From Proteiniclasticum ruminis DSM 24773 (GTDB lineage Bacteria; Bacillota; Clostridia; Clostridiales; Clostridiaceae), in assembly GCF_000701905.1 (NCBI RefSeq), contig NZ_JNKC01000004.1, positions 297,834 through 361,833 of the forward strand: a stretch of 64,000 nucleotides of DNA, read 5' to 3'. Of this stretch, positions 25,430 through 33,861 are shown one piece after another (positions within the stretch are counted from its first letter, which is position 1; each line of letters opens with the position of its first letter). The notes under the pieces were generated by a model. It saw nothing but the letters and a program-made list of their open reading frames with translations. It made no database searches and was not told the origin of the DNA. The translations under genes and the position numbers were made by a program.

Positions 25430-26425
25430 ATGAGCACAATTATGCTACGTCCCTATAAAACAAATACAGTAACCCTTTCCGCAAGCTTTGTGGACTACTA
25501 TCTGCCTAAAGCCCGAGGTGAGTATGTGAAAGTGTACATCACGCTTCTGCGTTATACGCAAATGGGAGAAGACGGTGTAACAACAGCATTTCTTGCTGAA
25601 ATTCTAGGGCTTCTGGAGACAGATGTATTGAAGGCCCTAGCTTATTGGGATGAGGTGGGACTTCTTTCCATGAAGACCATCGATGCTTATGGAAATGTAT
25701 CCATTGAGATCAAAGAGTGCCAAGCCCTGGTGAGTCCTGAGCTCCCAAAGAAGAAAACAGAGATGGTTTCTGCCAGTGAGGCCTCCTCAGAGCCTAAACC
25801 TGCATCCAGTCCTGTTGAAGACAGAAGTCCGCTGCTGCATGAAATATCCATGCTCATGGGCAGACCGCTCTCTTCCTCTGATGCGGAGAAATTTCTCTAT
25901 TTCAAGGAGAAGTATCATTTCCCAGAAGAAGTGATTATCCTTCTCGTACAGCACTGCGTCTCCAAAGGTAAAACCAGTATGCGCTATATTGAAACAGTGG
26001 CCATCAGCTGGGACAGCCAAGGAATCAAAACCCAGGAGCTCGCCCAGCAGAACATCAGAAAACATGAAGACAAGTGGACAAACTACCGGAAGGTGCTCAC
26101 TTATCTGGGTATCAGCGAAAAAGACATTCCAAAGCCTCAGGAGGATCTTCTGGAGAAGTGGTTCTATACCTATGGCTTCACTACTGAAATGATTCTGAAG
26201 GCCTGCGACATCAGTTTCAATACCCTTGGTAAAGTGGAAATGGGCTATATCAACGGTATTCTTAGAGCGTGGCTGAAAGATGAGATCAAGACATTGGAAG
26301 ATCTTGAGAAAAATGAGCGGAAACCTAGAAAAACTGCACAGAAGAAAACTGTAAAAAAAGATTTCACCGAACGGGAATATGACTATGACGAGCTAGAACG
26401 AAAACTATTGGGGTGGGATAAATGA
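25430..26425 (+). CDS. dnaD: DnaD-like replication initiation protein
   Basis: 331 residues. The N-terminal ~95 residues form a DnaD-type winged helix (GEYVKVYITLLRYTQMGEDGVTTAFLAEIL). Two C-terminal DnaD/DnaB domains follow: residues ~135-215 with the YIETVAISWDSQGIKT motif, and ~225-295 with YINGILRAWLKDEI. The tail is lysine-rich. Such proteins remodel DNA and bring the helicase loader to DnaA or PriA sites. The stop overlaps the next gene start by four bases (ATGA), and the partner is the helicase loader. A TATAAT lies at 25395-25400. Confidence 0.87.
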   Translation: MSTIMLRPYKTNTVTLSASFVDYYLPKARGEYVKVYITLLRYTQMGEDGVTTAFLAEILGLLETDVLKALAYWDEVGLLSMKTIDAYGNVSIEIKECQALVSPELPKKKTEMVSASEASSEPKPASSPVEDRSPLLHEISMLMGRPLSSSDAEKFLYFKEKYHFPEEVIILLVQHCVSKGKTSMRYIETVAISWDSQGIKTQELAQQNIRKHEDKWTNYRKVLTYLGISEKDIPKPQEDLLEKWFYTYGFTTEMILKACDISFNTLGKVEMGYINGILRAWLKDEIKTLEDLEKNERKPRKTAQKKTVKKDFTEREYDYDELERKLLGWDK

Positions 26426-27405
26426 TCAAGGGATACCATGGAATCATCATGAAACGATACGAAGAGCTGCGGGAGGAAGAACGCTCCTCCCTGTTAAAAA
26501 GAAAGATGGAAGTAGAAGCCAAGGCTCCTGAGCTCATGGATATAGAGAAAAAAATCGCGAAACTCAGTATGACCCTTGCGGTCCTGAACTTCAAAAAGAA
26601 CGTAAACCATCAGGAAGAGTTTTCCAAACTGAAAAATGAAATTTTGGATCTTAGAGGAAAGAGGCTGGAGATTCTCACAAGTCTTGGATATCCCTTAAAC
26701 TATCTGGACCATCAGTATGCATGCAGCAAATGTCAGGACACAGGCTACATCAGGCAGGAAAAATGCACCTGCTACAAAAAGCATCTCATTGAAGCCTATC
26801 ACAGAACCTCAGATTTCAATGCCCTCATCAAGGAGTTCACCTTTGATAAATTCAGGCTTGACCTCTATGATGACGAAGAAGGTCCCTATCCTCTGTCTCC
26901 AAAAGAGAACATGGCAAATATTCTGGAAGCTTCCATGGATTATATCAGGAACTTCAAAGACTCCTCAGTGAATCTTCTCTTTTATGGCAGCCCAGGAACA
27001 GGTAAAACCTTCCTCTCCAGCTGCATCGCGAAAGAACTTCTTACTGCTGGATATCTTGTGGTCTACCGCACTGCGGACGGTCTCATACAGAATCTCAAGG
27101 ACGTGAAATTCAATGAAAACGAGGAACTCCTAGAACTGCTTCTGGGCTGTGACCTGCTCATCATTGACGATCTGGGTACAGAGCTGACAACAGAATTCAG
27201 TAAGGTGGAGCTCTTCAACTTTTTAAACTCCAAGCTCCTCAGAAAGAAAAAAATGCTGATTTCAACAAACCTTACCATTGAAAATCTGAAGGATAAGTAT
27301 GATGAAAGAATCTACTCCAGACTCGTCGGAGACTTCAATCTGTTCAAATTCCTCGGTGATGATCTTCGGATCAAAAAGAGTCATGAACGCAATAAAAAAG
27401 CTTAG
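26422..27405 (+). CDS. dnaI: DnaI/DnaC-type helicase loader ATPase
   Basis: 327 residues. An N-terminal coiled coil (about 1-80) and a zinc site (CSKCQDTGYIRQEKCTC) are followed by an AAA+ domain: Walker A GSPGTGKT, Walker B LLIIDDLGTE, sensor 1 LISTN and the arginine-containing YDERIYSRLVGDF. DnaI-type loaders open the DnaB ring for loading at the origin. It overlaps dnaD by four bases. Its stop codon sits inside the terminator stem. Confidence 0.9.
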   Translation: MIKGYHGIIMKRYEELREEERSSLLKRKMEVEAKAPELMDIEKKIAKLSMTLAVLNFKKNVNHQEEFSKLKNEILDLRGKRLEILTSLGYPLNYLDHQYACSKCQDTGYIRQEKCTCYKKHLIEAYHRTSDFNALIKEFTFDKFRLDLYDDEEGPYPLSPKENMANILEASMDYIRNFKDSSVNLLFYGSPGTGKTFLSSCIAKELLTAGYLVVYRTADGLIQNLKDVKFNENEELLELLLGCDLLIIDDLGTELTTEFSKVELFNFLNSKLLRKKKMLISTNLTIENLKDKYDERIYSRLVGDFNLFKFLGDDLRIKKSHERNKKA

Positions 27406-27425
27406 GATGCCTAAGCTTTTTTATT
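27391..27425 (+). terminator. terminator of the dnaD-dnaI operon
   Basis: A 16-bp perfect stem (AATAAAAAAGCTTAGG / CCTAAGCTTTTTTATT) with an ATG loop, overlapping the 3' end of dnaI. Confidence 0.92.
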
Positions 27426-27494
27426 GCGATTTATTTCTTATGATCATCAGAACTGCTCTTTTTCTGGTCTAAATCTTTTCCTGAAAATTAAAAG

Positions 27495-27576
27495 TTATCC
27501 ACAACTTAATAGAAAAACACACTTTGAAACCGCAGAGAATGTGGATAACTTAGGTATAACTCCCTACTTTTCCACA
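27495..27576. promoter_or_regulatory. cluster of three DnaA boxes
   Basis: Perfect consensus boxes TTATCCACA at 27495-27503 and TGTGGATAA (opposite strand) at 27540-27548, plus the one-mismatch TTTTCCACA at 27568-27576, all in the short gap after dnaI. It is ~27 kb from oriC. Confidence 0.7.
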
Positions 27577-27659
27577 GATTGCTCACATTTCATAAACAAA
27601 TCTAGACCATGATATATTTTGGCAAAATAAAAAACTCACTATCTACATAGTGAGTTTTA

Positions 27660-27734
27660 TGGAGCTGGTGAACGGAATCGAACCATCAACCTGCTGATTA
27701 CAAATCAGCTGCTCTACCATTGAGCCACACCAGC
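27660..27734 (-). tRNA. tRNA-Thr (anticodon TGT)
   Basis: 75 bases including encoded CCA. Acceptor stem GCTGGTG/CACCAGC, anticodon stem-loop GCTGA-TTTGTAA-TCAGC, T-loop GGTTCGATTCC. Last gene of the seven-tRNA cluster. Confidence 0.95.
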
Positions 27735-27737
27735 ATG

Positions 27738-27814
27738 TGGCGACCCAGAAGGGACTCGAACCCTCGACCTCCGGCGTGACAGGCCGGCACTCTAACCAAC
27801 TGAGCCACTGGGCC
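27738..27814 (-). tRNA. tRNA-Asp (anticodon GTC), copy 2
   Basis: 77 bases including CCA. Acceptor GGCCCAG/CTGGGTC, anticodon loop CTGTCAC between CCGGC and GCCGG. Identical in the tRNA body to the copy at 28005-28081. Confidence 0.95.
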
Positions 27815-27821
27815 ATATATA

Positions 27822-27897
27822 TGGTGGGAACAACAGGGATCGAACCTGTGACCCTCTGCTTGTAAGGCAGATGCTCTCCCAGCTGAGCTATGCTCCC
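27822..27897 (-). tRNA. tRNA-Val (anticodon TAC), copy 2
   Basis: 76 bases including CCA. Acceptor GGGAGCA/TGTTCCC, anticodon loop CTTACAA. Identical to the copy at 28092-28167. Confidence 0.95.
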
Positions 27898-27912
27898 ATA
27901 CACAATAAAAAA

Positions 27913-27987
27913 TGGTGACCCCTAGGGGACTCGAACCCCTGATACCACCGTGAAAGGGTGGTGTCTTAACCGCTTGACCAAGGGGCC
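27913..27987 (-). tRNA. tRNA-Glu (anticodon TTC), copy 2
   Basis: 75 bases including CCA. Acceptor GGCCCCT/AGGGGTC, anticodon loop CTTTCAC between CCACC and GGTGG. Identical to the copy at 28183-28257. Confidence 0.95.
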
Positions 27988-28004
27988 ATAGTTAAATATT
28001 TAAT

Positions 28005-28081
28005 TGGCGACCCAGAAGGGACTCGAACCCTCGACCTCCGGCGTGACAGGCCGGCACTCTAACCAACTGAGCCACTGGGCC
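28005..28081 (-). tRNA. tRNA-Asp (anticodon GTC), copy 1
   Basis: 77 bases including CCA, same sequence as the other Asp copy in this cluster. Part of the duplicated Glu-Val-Asp unit. Confidence 0.95.
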
Positions 28082-28091
28082 ACAAAAAAAA

Positions 28092-28167
28092 TGGTGGGAA
28101 CAACAGGGATCGAACCTGTGACCCTCTGCTTGTAAGGCAGATGCTCTCCCAGCTGAGCTATGCTCCC
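28092..28167 (-). tRNA. tRNA-Val (anticodon TAC), copy 1
   Basis: 76 bases including CCA, same sequence as the other Val copy. Part of the duplicated unit. Confidence 0.95.
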
Positions 28168-28182
28168 ATGCATCATAAAAAA

Positions 28183-28257
28183 TGGTGACCCCTAGGGGAC
28201 TCGAACCCCTGATACCACCGTGAAAGGGTGGTGTCTTAACCGCTTGACCAAGGGGCC
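28183..28257 (-). tRNA. tRNA-Glu (anticodon TTC), copy 1
   Basis: 75 bases including CCA, same sequence as the other Glu copy. First gene of the cluster, nearest the promoter. Confidence 0.95.
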
Positions 28258-28321
28258 ATATCGCCATTAATGAGTATTTATTTCCATCAGAATTAACCTA
28301 GGCGTTAACCTGACAAAGACT

Positions 28322-28350
28322 ATAATACCTAACATTTAACAGACTGTCAA
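28322..28350 (-). promoter_or_regulatory. promoter of the tRNA cluster
   Basis: On the minus strand a perfect TTGACA (28345-28350), a 17-base spacer and TATTAT (28322-28327). It sits about 65 bases upstream of the first tRNA. Confidence 0.88.
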
Positions 28351-28379
28351 CATTTTTTATGAAAAAAAATTCTAATTTG

Positions 28380-28757
28380 TTAGTAGCTGAGCTCCACTAA
28401 GGTGCAACCTTCCACATATTCCATGCCATGCTTCACACAAAAGTCCTGAATCTCATAGCTTCTTGCTCCAGGCTGGGCAAGAACCATTTTGATTCCATAG
28501 GCTTCCGCTTCCTTGACAATTTCCAGTCCTCTGGTCGGATTGATGACCAGATTCAGCACTTCATACTTCTCATCTTCCCCTTCCATCTCCTGGAATGATT
28601 TAAAGACGGATGGATTCTCTTCTTTGGGGTGAAGTCCTGCAACATGGTATCCTCTCCGGTTCAGTTTCTGATAGATTCTGCCGGCATATTTCATTTCATT
28701 GAGAACATCCCCGGCAACTACCCAGTTTTTATACTTCAAAAAATCTTTTGCTTCCAT
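28380..28757 (-). CDS. CoA-binding domain protein
   Basis: 125 residues forming a single CoA-binding Rossmann domain (YccU/succinyl-CoA-synthetase-alpha-like): NWVVAGDVLNEMKYAGRIYQKL at the N-terminus, GYHVAGLHPKE, and LAQPGARSYEIQDFC. Members bind CoA or nucleotides; role unknown. Cytoplasmic. It is a single gene between the tRNA promoter and the divergent flavoprotein gene. Confidence 0.82.
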   Translation of the reverse strand: MEAKDFLKYKNWVVAGDVLNEMKYAGRIYQKLNRRGYHVAGLHPKEENPSVFKSFQEMEGEDEKYEVLNLVINPTRGLEIVKEAEAYGIKMVLAQPGARSYEIQDFCVKHGMEYVEGCTLVELSY

Positions 28758-28862
28758 AAAATCCCTCCTGTTTCAGAATATTGAGCTGATTCTATATCCC
28801 TATTATACTCATAGTTTTCTTAGAATTCCATAGCTCAGCAAACTTAGACCAGACTTCACATA

Positions 28863-28891
28863 AAGACAAGGGGAACCACATCCCTTATAAT
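28863..28891 (+). promoter_or_regulatory. promoter of the flavoprotein gene
   Basis: AAGACA at 28863-28868, a 17-base spacer, and a perfect TATAAT at 28886-28891, about 50 bases before the start codon. Confidence 0.6.
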
Positions 28892-28939
28892 GAAGATAAG
28901 ATTACGGATTATGAAGCACATGAAAGAAGAGGAATTATT

Positions 28940-30181
28940 ATGGAAAAACATGACATTATCATTGTAGGCGGAGGAGCTTCAGGTGTTTATCTCTCCTTGC
29001 TTTTAAAGGACTACGGCAAAGACGTCTTGCTTCTGGAGGCGAAAGACCGCATCCTCAAAAAGCTTCTCACCACAGGCAATGGAAGATGCAACATCACCAA
29101 TGAGAATGTGATGAATGAGATTGAAGACCGCTATACATGCTCAAATAAAAGGTATACCTTCTCCCCTCTGTATACCTATCCTCTAGAGGAGACTTTGGGC
29201 TATTTCAGCAGTCTGGGACTTCATCTGAAAACCCTCGATGATCATAAAATGTATCCACTATCACTTCAAGCTTCCTCTGTAGTGGATACACTGAGGCTTT
29301 CACTAGAAGAAAAAGGCGTTCCTGTTCATCTGCAGTCGAAGGTGAAAAACATCAGAAAAGATCCCGGTATATTCACCCTGACGACCGATGAGAGGGAGTA
29401 TCAGTGCAAGACACTTGTCATCAGCACCGGTGGAATGTCTGCGCCTAACACAGGTTCAGACGGATCCATTTTTAAACTTCTGAAAGCATTCAAGCATACG
29501 ATTATTACGCCTATGCCAGCGCTGGTTCAACTTAACCTGGATGCACCCTATCTTCGGGCTTTAAGCGGAGTAAAGATGGATGGTAAAGCGACACTCTATA
29601 CAGGCCAGGAGATTCTGAGGGTGGAAGAGGGTGAACTCCTCTTCACAGATTATGGCATATCCGGCCCCCCCATTCTCCAGGTGTCCCGTTTTGTCCATCC
29701 GAATCTCTTTGGGGGAAAACCCCTTTATCTGCGACTGAATTTCTTCCCGGAGATGACAGAAGATGAGCTGAAAGATCTTGTCCTCAACCAGATGGCCCTG
29801 CTTTCCCATAGAACCTGCCAGGATGCACTAAGAAGTCTGCTCCCAGGAAAACTGATTCCAGTACTCCTTAAAGAGTCAGGGATTCAGAGGCCTTCCACTC
29901 TCGTCTCAGATGTGGATCCAAAGCACTTCCTGACCCTTACCAAGCTCCTGCAGAACTGGGAATTCCAGATCATGGGCACCCAGAGCTTCAATAGTGCGCA
30001 GGGCACCTATGGAGGTGTAGATACCAGAGAGGTAAAAGAAACTCTGGAGTCTACCATCGTTCCCGGACTGTACTTCACCGGTGAGGTTCTGGATGTTCTT
30101 GGCGCCTGCGGAGGATACAATCTTCAATGGGCCTGGTCTACAGCAGGAACCGTTATGAAAGCACTGACCCATCAGCTATAG
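28940..30181 (+). CDS. HI0933-family FAD-dependent oxidoreductase
   Basis: 413 residues. N-terminal FAD dinucleotide motif IIIVGGGASGVYLSLLL, then the family block KKLLTTGNGRCNITNENV, ISTGGMSAPNTGSDGSIF, and the C-terminal FAD loop GLYFTGEVLDVLGACGGYNLQWAWSTG-like segment (the last residue reads A). YhiN/HI0933 proteins are widespread flavoproteins of uncertain substrate. AAGAGGAATTATT precedes the ATG. It ends at a strong terminator shared with the convergent esterase gene. Confidence 0.87.
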   Translation: MEKHDIIIVGGGASGVYLSLLLKDYGKDVLLLEAKDRILKKLLTTGNGRCNITNENVMNEIEDRYTCSNKRYTFSPLYTYPLEETLGYFSSLGLHLKTLDDHKMYPLSLQASSVVDTLRLSLEEKGVPVHLQSKVKNIRKDPGIFTLTTDEREYQCKTLVISTGGMSAPNTGSDGSIFKLLKAFKHTIITPMPALVQLNLDAPYLRALSGVKMDGKATLYTGQEILRVEEGELLFTDYGISGPPILQVSRFVHPNLFGGKPLYLRLNFFPEMTEDELKDLVLNQMALLSHRTCQDALRSLLPGKLIPVLLKESGIQRPSTLVSDVDPKHFLTLTKLLQNWEFQIMGTQSFNSAQGTYGGVDTREVKETLESTIVPGLYFTGEVLDVLGACGGYNLQWAWSTAGTVMKALTHQL

Positions 30182-30221
30182 AAAGAGCAGGAAATCTACA
30201 CATCAGATTTCCTGCTCTTTC
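30181..30221. terminator. bidirectional terminator
   Basis: A 17-bp perfect stem (GAAAGAGCAGGAAATCT / AGATTTCCTGCTCTTTC) between convergent genes. Confidence 0.92.
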
Positions 30222-30236
30222 ATTTTCACTATCATT

Positions 30237-31043
30237 CTATCGGTCTTTCTGAAGATAAGGTTTCTGGACATACTGGATGAATTCTTCCATATAACTGGCC
30301 CAAGCTCCTTCATTATGGGTTTTTCCAGCTCCGATTTTAATCGTCAGCTCCTCCAAAGATGCTCCTTTCTTCAGAGCTTTCTTCAGAAAACGCATACTGT
30401 TGTCTATGTAAGTTTGCGAATGCTCATACTCCACTTTTCCTTCAGCTTCTCTTTCCTCTTCCGTTCCTACCTGAAGGAAAATACGGGCATTCCTAAACTC
30501 TCCCTCTCTCTCCAGCATCTCTAGAAAAGGCTCTTCTGAAACCCAGGACGCCAGGGAAAATATTCCAAGTGTTCCAAAGATTTCAGGATATTTAGCGCCC
30601 ATATAAGCAGTCATCAGTCCGCCCATGGAACTTCCCGCCAATGCACGGTATTCTCGTTCTGTTTTCAGCGGATATTCTTTTTCCAGAAACGGAAGGATTT
30701 TTTCTATGAAGTGCTTCGCAAATCTATCCCCTTCCCCCGCCGATGAATGATTCTCGACAGTGAAAGGCCATGGACCGTATTCATCCAGGCGCTGACCTTT
30801 AGCATTGTCAATGCCTACTACAGCCATGGGAACAGCGTTCTTTCTCTCCAGAAGAGCCTCCAAAGCTTCCTGGACACCCCAGGTTACACCGCCATAGGAT
30901 TCTTCCTTTTCAAAAAGATTTTGTCCATCAAACATATATAGTACTGGCAGTTTTTCTCCAGCTTTAATATGTTCTGGAAGCAGCAGCCGTATTCTTCTTT
31001 TTTCGCCTGAGACCAGTTCAACAAAGATATTTTCACGTTTCAT
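30237..31043 (-). CDS. enterochelin-esterase-like alpha/beta hydrolase
   Basis: 268 residues from the ATG at 31043, preceded by GAGGTGG; the longer frame to 31100 lacks a site. PF00756-type esterase: LPVLYMFDGQNLF, nucleophile elbow AGSSMGGLMTAYMG, and a C-terminal catalytic histidine in GKTHNEGAWASYM. No signal peptide, so cytoplasmic. Family members cleave siderophore, glucose-ester or other acyl esters; substrate unknown. It lies downstream of purA with a hairpin between them. Confidence 0.83.
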   Translation of the reverse strand: MKRENIFVELVSGEKRRIRLLLPEHIKAGEKLPVLYMFDGQNLFEKEESYGGVTWGVQEALEALLERKNAVPMAVVGIDNAKGQRLDEYGPWPFTVENHSSAGEGDRFAKHFIEKILPFLEKEYPLKTEREYRALAGSSMGGLMTAYMGAKYPEIFGTLGIFSLASWVSEEPFLEMLEREGEFRNARIFLQVGTEEEREAEGKVEYEHSQTYIDNSMRFLKKALKKGASLEELTIKIGAGKTHNEGAWASYMEEFIQYVQKPYLQKDR

Positions 31044-31084
31044 CCATATCCACCTCAACTTCTTTTTAACCATCATAACAGGAA

Positions 31085-31112
31085 AGCCTGTGGAATTCAT
31101 TCACCACAGGCT
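31085..31112 (-). terminator. weak terminator-like hairpin after purA
   Basis: A 9-bp perfect stem (AGCCTGTGG / CCACAGGCT) but only a short T run (TTTCC) on the minus strand, so termination may be partial. Confidence 0.5.
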
Positions 31113-31117
31113 GATTT

Positions 31118-32404
31118 CTATAGAGAGTCTTTCTGGAAGGTCTGATCTCTTCTTGGACCCACAGAAATGATAGAGCACTTAATCTCAAGAAGCTCCTCGA
31201 TTCTGTCAATGTATTTCTTTGCATTCAGCGGCAGCTCTTCATAGGTTTTCGCCTCTGCCACGCTGTCATCCCATCCATCAAACTCTTCATATACTGGCTC
31301 GCATTCCGCCAGATCCTTTAGACTTGCGGGGAAATAATCAATCACCTGATCTTTCAGCTTATATCCTACACAAATCTTCACCTTCTCAAGGCCTGCCAAA
31401 GTATCAATCTTCGTCAGCACAAGAGAGGTCAGTCCAGAGACACGGATGGAAGTCTTCACAATGACAAGATCCAGCCAGCCGCACCTTCTGCTTCTGCCGG
31501 TGGTGGTGCCATATTCATGACCTTTTTCACGAATCCATTCTCCAACCTCATTTTCCAGCTCCGTTGGAAATGGACCCTTTCCTACCCTCGTGGTATAAGC
31601 CTTGGTGACACCTACAGCGCGCTCGATGAACCTTGGGCCGATGCCTGTTCCGGAAGCCACGCCACCTGCTGTGGTATTGGATGATGTCACATAGGGGTAA
31701 GTTCCATAATCAATGTCCAGAAGCATACCCTGTGCACCTTCAAAAAGGACTTTTCTGCCTTTTCTGATGTCGTCATAAAGGACAACTGAAGTGTCCCGCA
31801 CAAAAGGTCGCAGCCTGTTTCCCAGAGTTAAGTACTGCAGGAAAACAGTCTCCTCATCAAGACCTTCTCCTCCAAGAATCTCCATAATATAACGATTTTT
31901 CTCAAGAAGATTCAGATGAATCTTTTCCCGGAGCACATCTTCATGAAGCAAATCGCATACACGGATACCGGATCTCTCCACCTTGTCTGTATAGGCTGGT
32001 CCTATTCCTTTTCCTGTGGTTCCAATGTCGTTCTTGCCACGAGCCTTTTCCTTCAGCTGATCCAATACCTGGTGATATGGCATGATCACAGTGGCTCTGT
32101 CGCTCACCTGAAGAGTCTCAGGTGAGATTTCAACACCAAGGCCTTCCAGATACTCCACTTCTCTGAAAAATGCCACAGGATCAAAGGCAACGCCATTGCC
32201 TATGATGTTCTTCTTCGTTCCGTGGATGATACCGGAAGGAATGAGATGAAGCTTATACTGCTTTTCCCCAACTTCCACTGTATGTCCAGCATTGTTTCCT
32301 CCTTGAAAGCGAACCACAATCTCTGCACTTTCTGCCAGATAATCTGTGATTTTTCCCTTTCCTTCGTCACCCCATTGAGCACCAACGATTACTACTGTAG
32401 ACAT
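31118..32404 (-). CDS. purA: adenylosuccinate synthetase
   Basis: 428 residues from the ATG at 32404 (GGAGGG eight bases upstream). The GTP loop [31 protein letters not shown], and [13 protein letters not shown] are all present. It joins IMP and aspartate with GTP to give adenylosuccinate, the first step from IMP to AMP. Cytoplasmic. The extended frame to 32425 is not supported. Confidence 0.96.
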   Translation of the reverse strand: MSTVVIVGAQWGDEGKGKITDYLAESAEIVVRFQGGNNAGHTVEVGEKQYKLHLIPSGIIHGTKKNIIGNGVAFDPVAFFREVEYLEGLGVEISPETLQVSDRATVIMPYHQVLDQLKEKARGKNDIGTTGKGIGPAYTDKVERSGIRVCDLLHEDVLREKIHLNLLEKNRYIMEILGGEGLDEETVFLQYLTLGNRLRPFVRDTSVVLYDDIRKGRKVLFEGAQGMLLDIDYGTYPYVTSSNTTAGGVASGTGIGPRFIERAVGVTKAYTTRVGKGPFPTELENEVGEWIREKGHEYGTTTGRSRRCGWLDLVIVKTSIRVSGLTSLVLTKIDTLAGLEKVKICVGYKLKDQVIDYFPASLKDLAECEPVYEEFDGWDDSVAEAKTYEELPLNAKKYIDRIEELLEIKCSIISVGPRRDQTFQKDSL

Positions 32405-32604
32405 GATTTTTTCCCTCCAAATCAAATTGCCAGTATTATCTTAACAGAAACGGACAATCACATCAATTTTTTATTTATCATATGATTATATCGGAACGAT
32501 AATTTAGACACGAACAATATCATCCGCTTTAATGGAGAATGTACAGCTGAACCAGCCAGGAACTGTCCCGTCCACGCCTTACCTTCACTTTTTCCTTGAG
32601 AATC

Positions 32605-32633
32605 AGGACAAAAACCCTGAGATTCGGTATAAT
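32605..32633 (+). promoter_or_regulatory. promoter of pgsA
   Basis: AGGACA at 32605-32610, a 17-base spacer and TATAAT at 32628-32633, 60 bases before the pgsA start. Confidence 0.6.
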
Positions 32634-32692
32634 GGAAGTACAAAGACCAGCAATGTTTCTGACATAGTGCGAAAGAAAAGGTGTGATCATTC

Positions 32693-33247
32693 ATGAAAAA
32701 AGAAAAGACTGCATCGAATTTTAACCTGCCGAATCTCATCACGTCTTTTAGAGTTTTGTTGATTCCTATATTTATCTATGTATATTTCAAAAACCCAGAA
32801 GAAAATCTTCTCTATTCTGTTGTGATCTTCTTCGTGGCAGGTATCTCAGATTTCCTGGATGGATATCTGGCAAGAAAGAACAACCTGGTGACTCCTTTTG
32901 GCACTGTCATGGACCCATTGGCTGATAAGCTGATGCTTCTGACAGCGATTGTCTCTTATACCATCACCGATGTGATTCCCTATGCCATACTGATCCTCGT
33001 AGGTGTTCGAGAGACGCTGATGATTCTTGGAGGTATTGTTGTGTATAAGATGGGTATCATCAATCCAGCCAACAAACTTGGTAAATTTGTTACTTTTTCT
33101 TTCTATATCGGAATTCTGACCCTGCTGTTCCAGAAAACCCTCGGAATCGCTTTTCTCTTTATCTCTGCGATACTTGGATTTATCGCAGGATTCAGCTATA
33201 TCAGAACCACTTTAGAAAAGAAAAAACAGAAAAATAATGCATTATAA
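32693..33247 (+). CDS. pgsA: CDP-diacylglycerol-glycerol-3-phosphate phosphatidyltransferase
   Basis: 184 residues with four or five membrane segments. The CDP-alcohol phosphatidyltransferase motif D-x2-DG-x2-AR-x8-G-x3-D-x3-D is complete (DFLDGYLARK followed by PFGTVMDPLAD). It makes phosphatidylglycerophosphate from CDP-diacylglycerol and glycerol-3-phosphate, feeding phosphatidylglycerol, cardiolipin and LTA synthesis. AAAGGTG precedes the ATG. Single gene with its own promoter and terminator. Confidence 0.93.
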   Translation: MKKEKTASNFNLPNLITSFRVLLIPIFIYVYFKNPEENLLYSVVIFFVAGISDFLDGYLARKNNLVTPFGTVMDPLADKLMLLTAIVSYTITDVIPYAILILVGVRETLMILGGIVVYKMGIINPANKLGKFVTFSFYIGILTLLFQKTLGIAFLFISAILGFIAGFSYIRTTLEKKKQKNNAL

Positions 33248-33273
33248 AAGAGCCGCAGTACTGCAGCTCTTTT
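33245..33273 (+). terminator. terminator of pgsA
   Basis: Stem AAAGAGC / GCTCTTT with an inner GCAG/CTGC helix and one mismatch, followed by a T run. Confidence 0.75.
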
Positions 33274-33299
33274 TCGTTTGTCTTGGGGTTCAAAAAGAC

Positions 33300-33734
33300 T
33301 CAGTCCTCATTGGACTGAAGGTAGGTATCGATGAACTGCTTGGCAGATGCAATGATACTTTTACTTTCCTTAAACGTAATTCTGGCTTTTGCCTCATCAT
33401 AAGTAAGATACTCAAAGTCCAGAATCTCTTCTTCTTGGATCTGAACTTCACCCATGGAAAATCCCAAATAGAATGTCACAGTTTTTTCCACCCCAGGCTT
33501 TGGAGAATACCTGGACTTCTCCTTGAATCCCTCAATGAGACGGACCGTAAGGCCTGTCTCCTCTAAAACTTCTCTTAGCGCGGTCTCCTTGCTGGATTCT
33601 CCCGCTTCTTTGTGCCCTTTTGGAAAATCCCAATGACCACCGTTCTTATGTCTGATTAGAAGAAATTCCTTCTTTTCGTTAATAATCACAGCTCCATAGG
33701 ATTTTTCTCTTTCCTGACCGAATTGAATGCCCAA
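33300..33734 (-). CDS. NUDIX hydrolase, Ap4A-hydrolase type
   Basis: 144 residues. The NUDIX box is complete (GHKEAGESSKETALREVLEETGL). EREKSYGAVII and HWDFPKGH resemble bis(5'-nucleosyl)-tetraphosphatases, which remove alarmone-like dinucleotides. The start is set to a TTG at 33734, because GGAGG lies six bases before it; the ATG at 33758 has no ribosome binding site. Cytoplasmic, single gene. Confidence 0.8.
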   Translation of the reverse strand: MGIQFGQEREKSYGAVIINEKKEFLLIRHKNGGHWDFPKGHKEAGESSKETALREVLEETGLTVRLIEGFKEKSRYSPKPGVEKTVTFYLGFSMGEVQIQEEEILDFEYLTYDEAKARITFKESKSIIASAKQFIDTYLQSNED

Positions 33735-33861
33735 AATAAACCTCCACTGGATTCTCATTTAGGTGCATCACGTCTGCACCATCCTCTACTTTCATTATAC
33801 ATACAATATAGAAAAAGAAAAAGGCCTGATATCATCAAGCCTTGCTTACTTTCTTTCCTAA

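Larger units (their letters stand above)
27738..28257. repeat. tandem duplication of a Glu-Val-Asp tRNA unit
   Basis: The segment 27738-27987 is repeated at 28005-28257 with the same tRNA order and near-identical tRNA sequences; only the short spacers differ. The period is about 267-270 bases. Confidence 0.9.

Noticed and set aside
27643..28267. Two minus-strand open frames across the tRNA cluster
   Set aside because: They translate tRNA sequence and the duplicated unit explains their similarity to each other.
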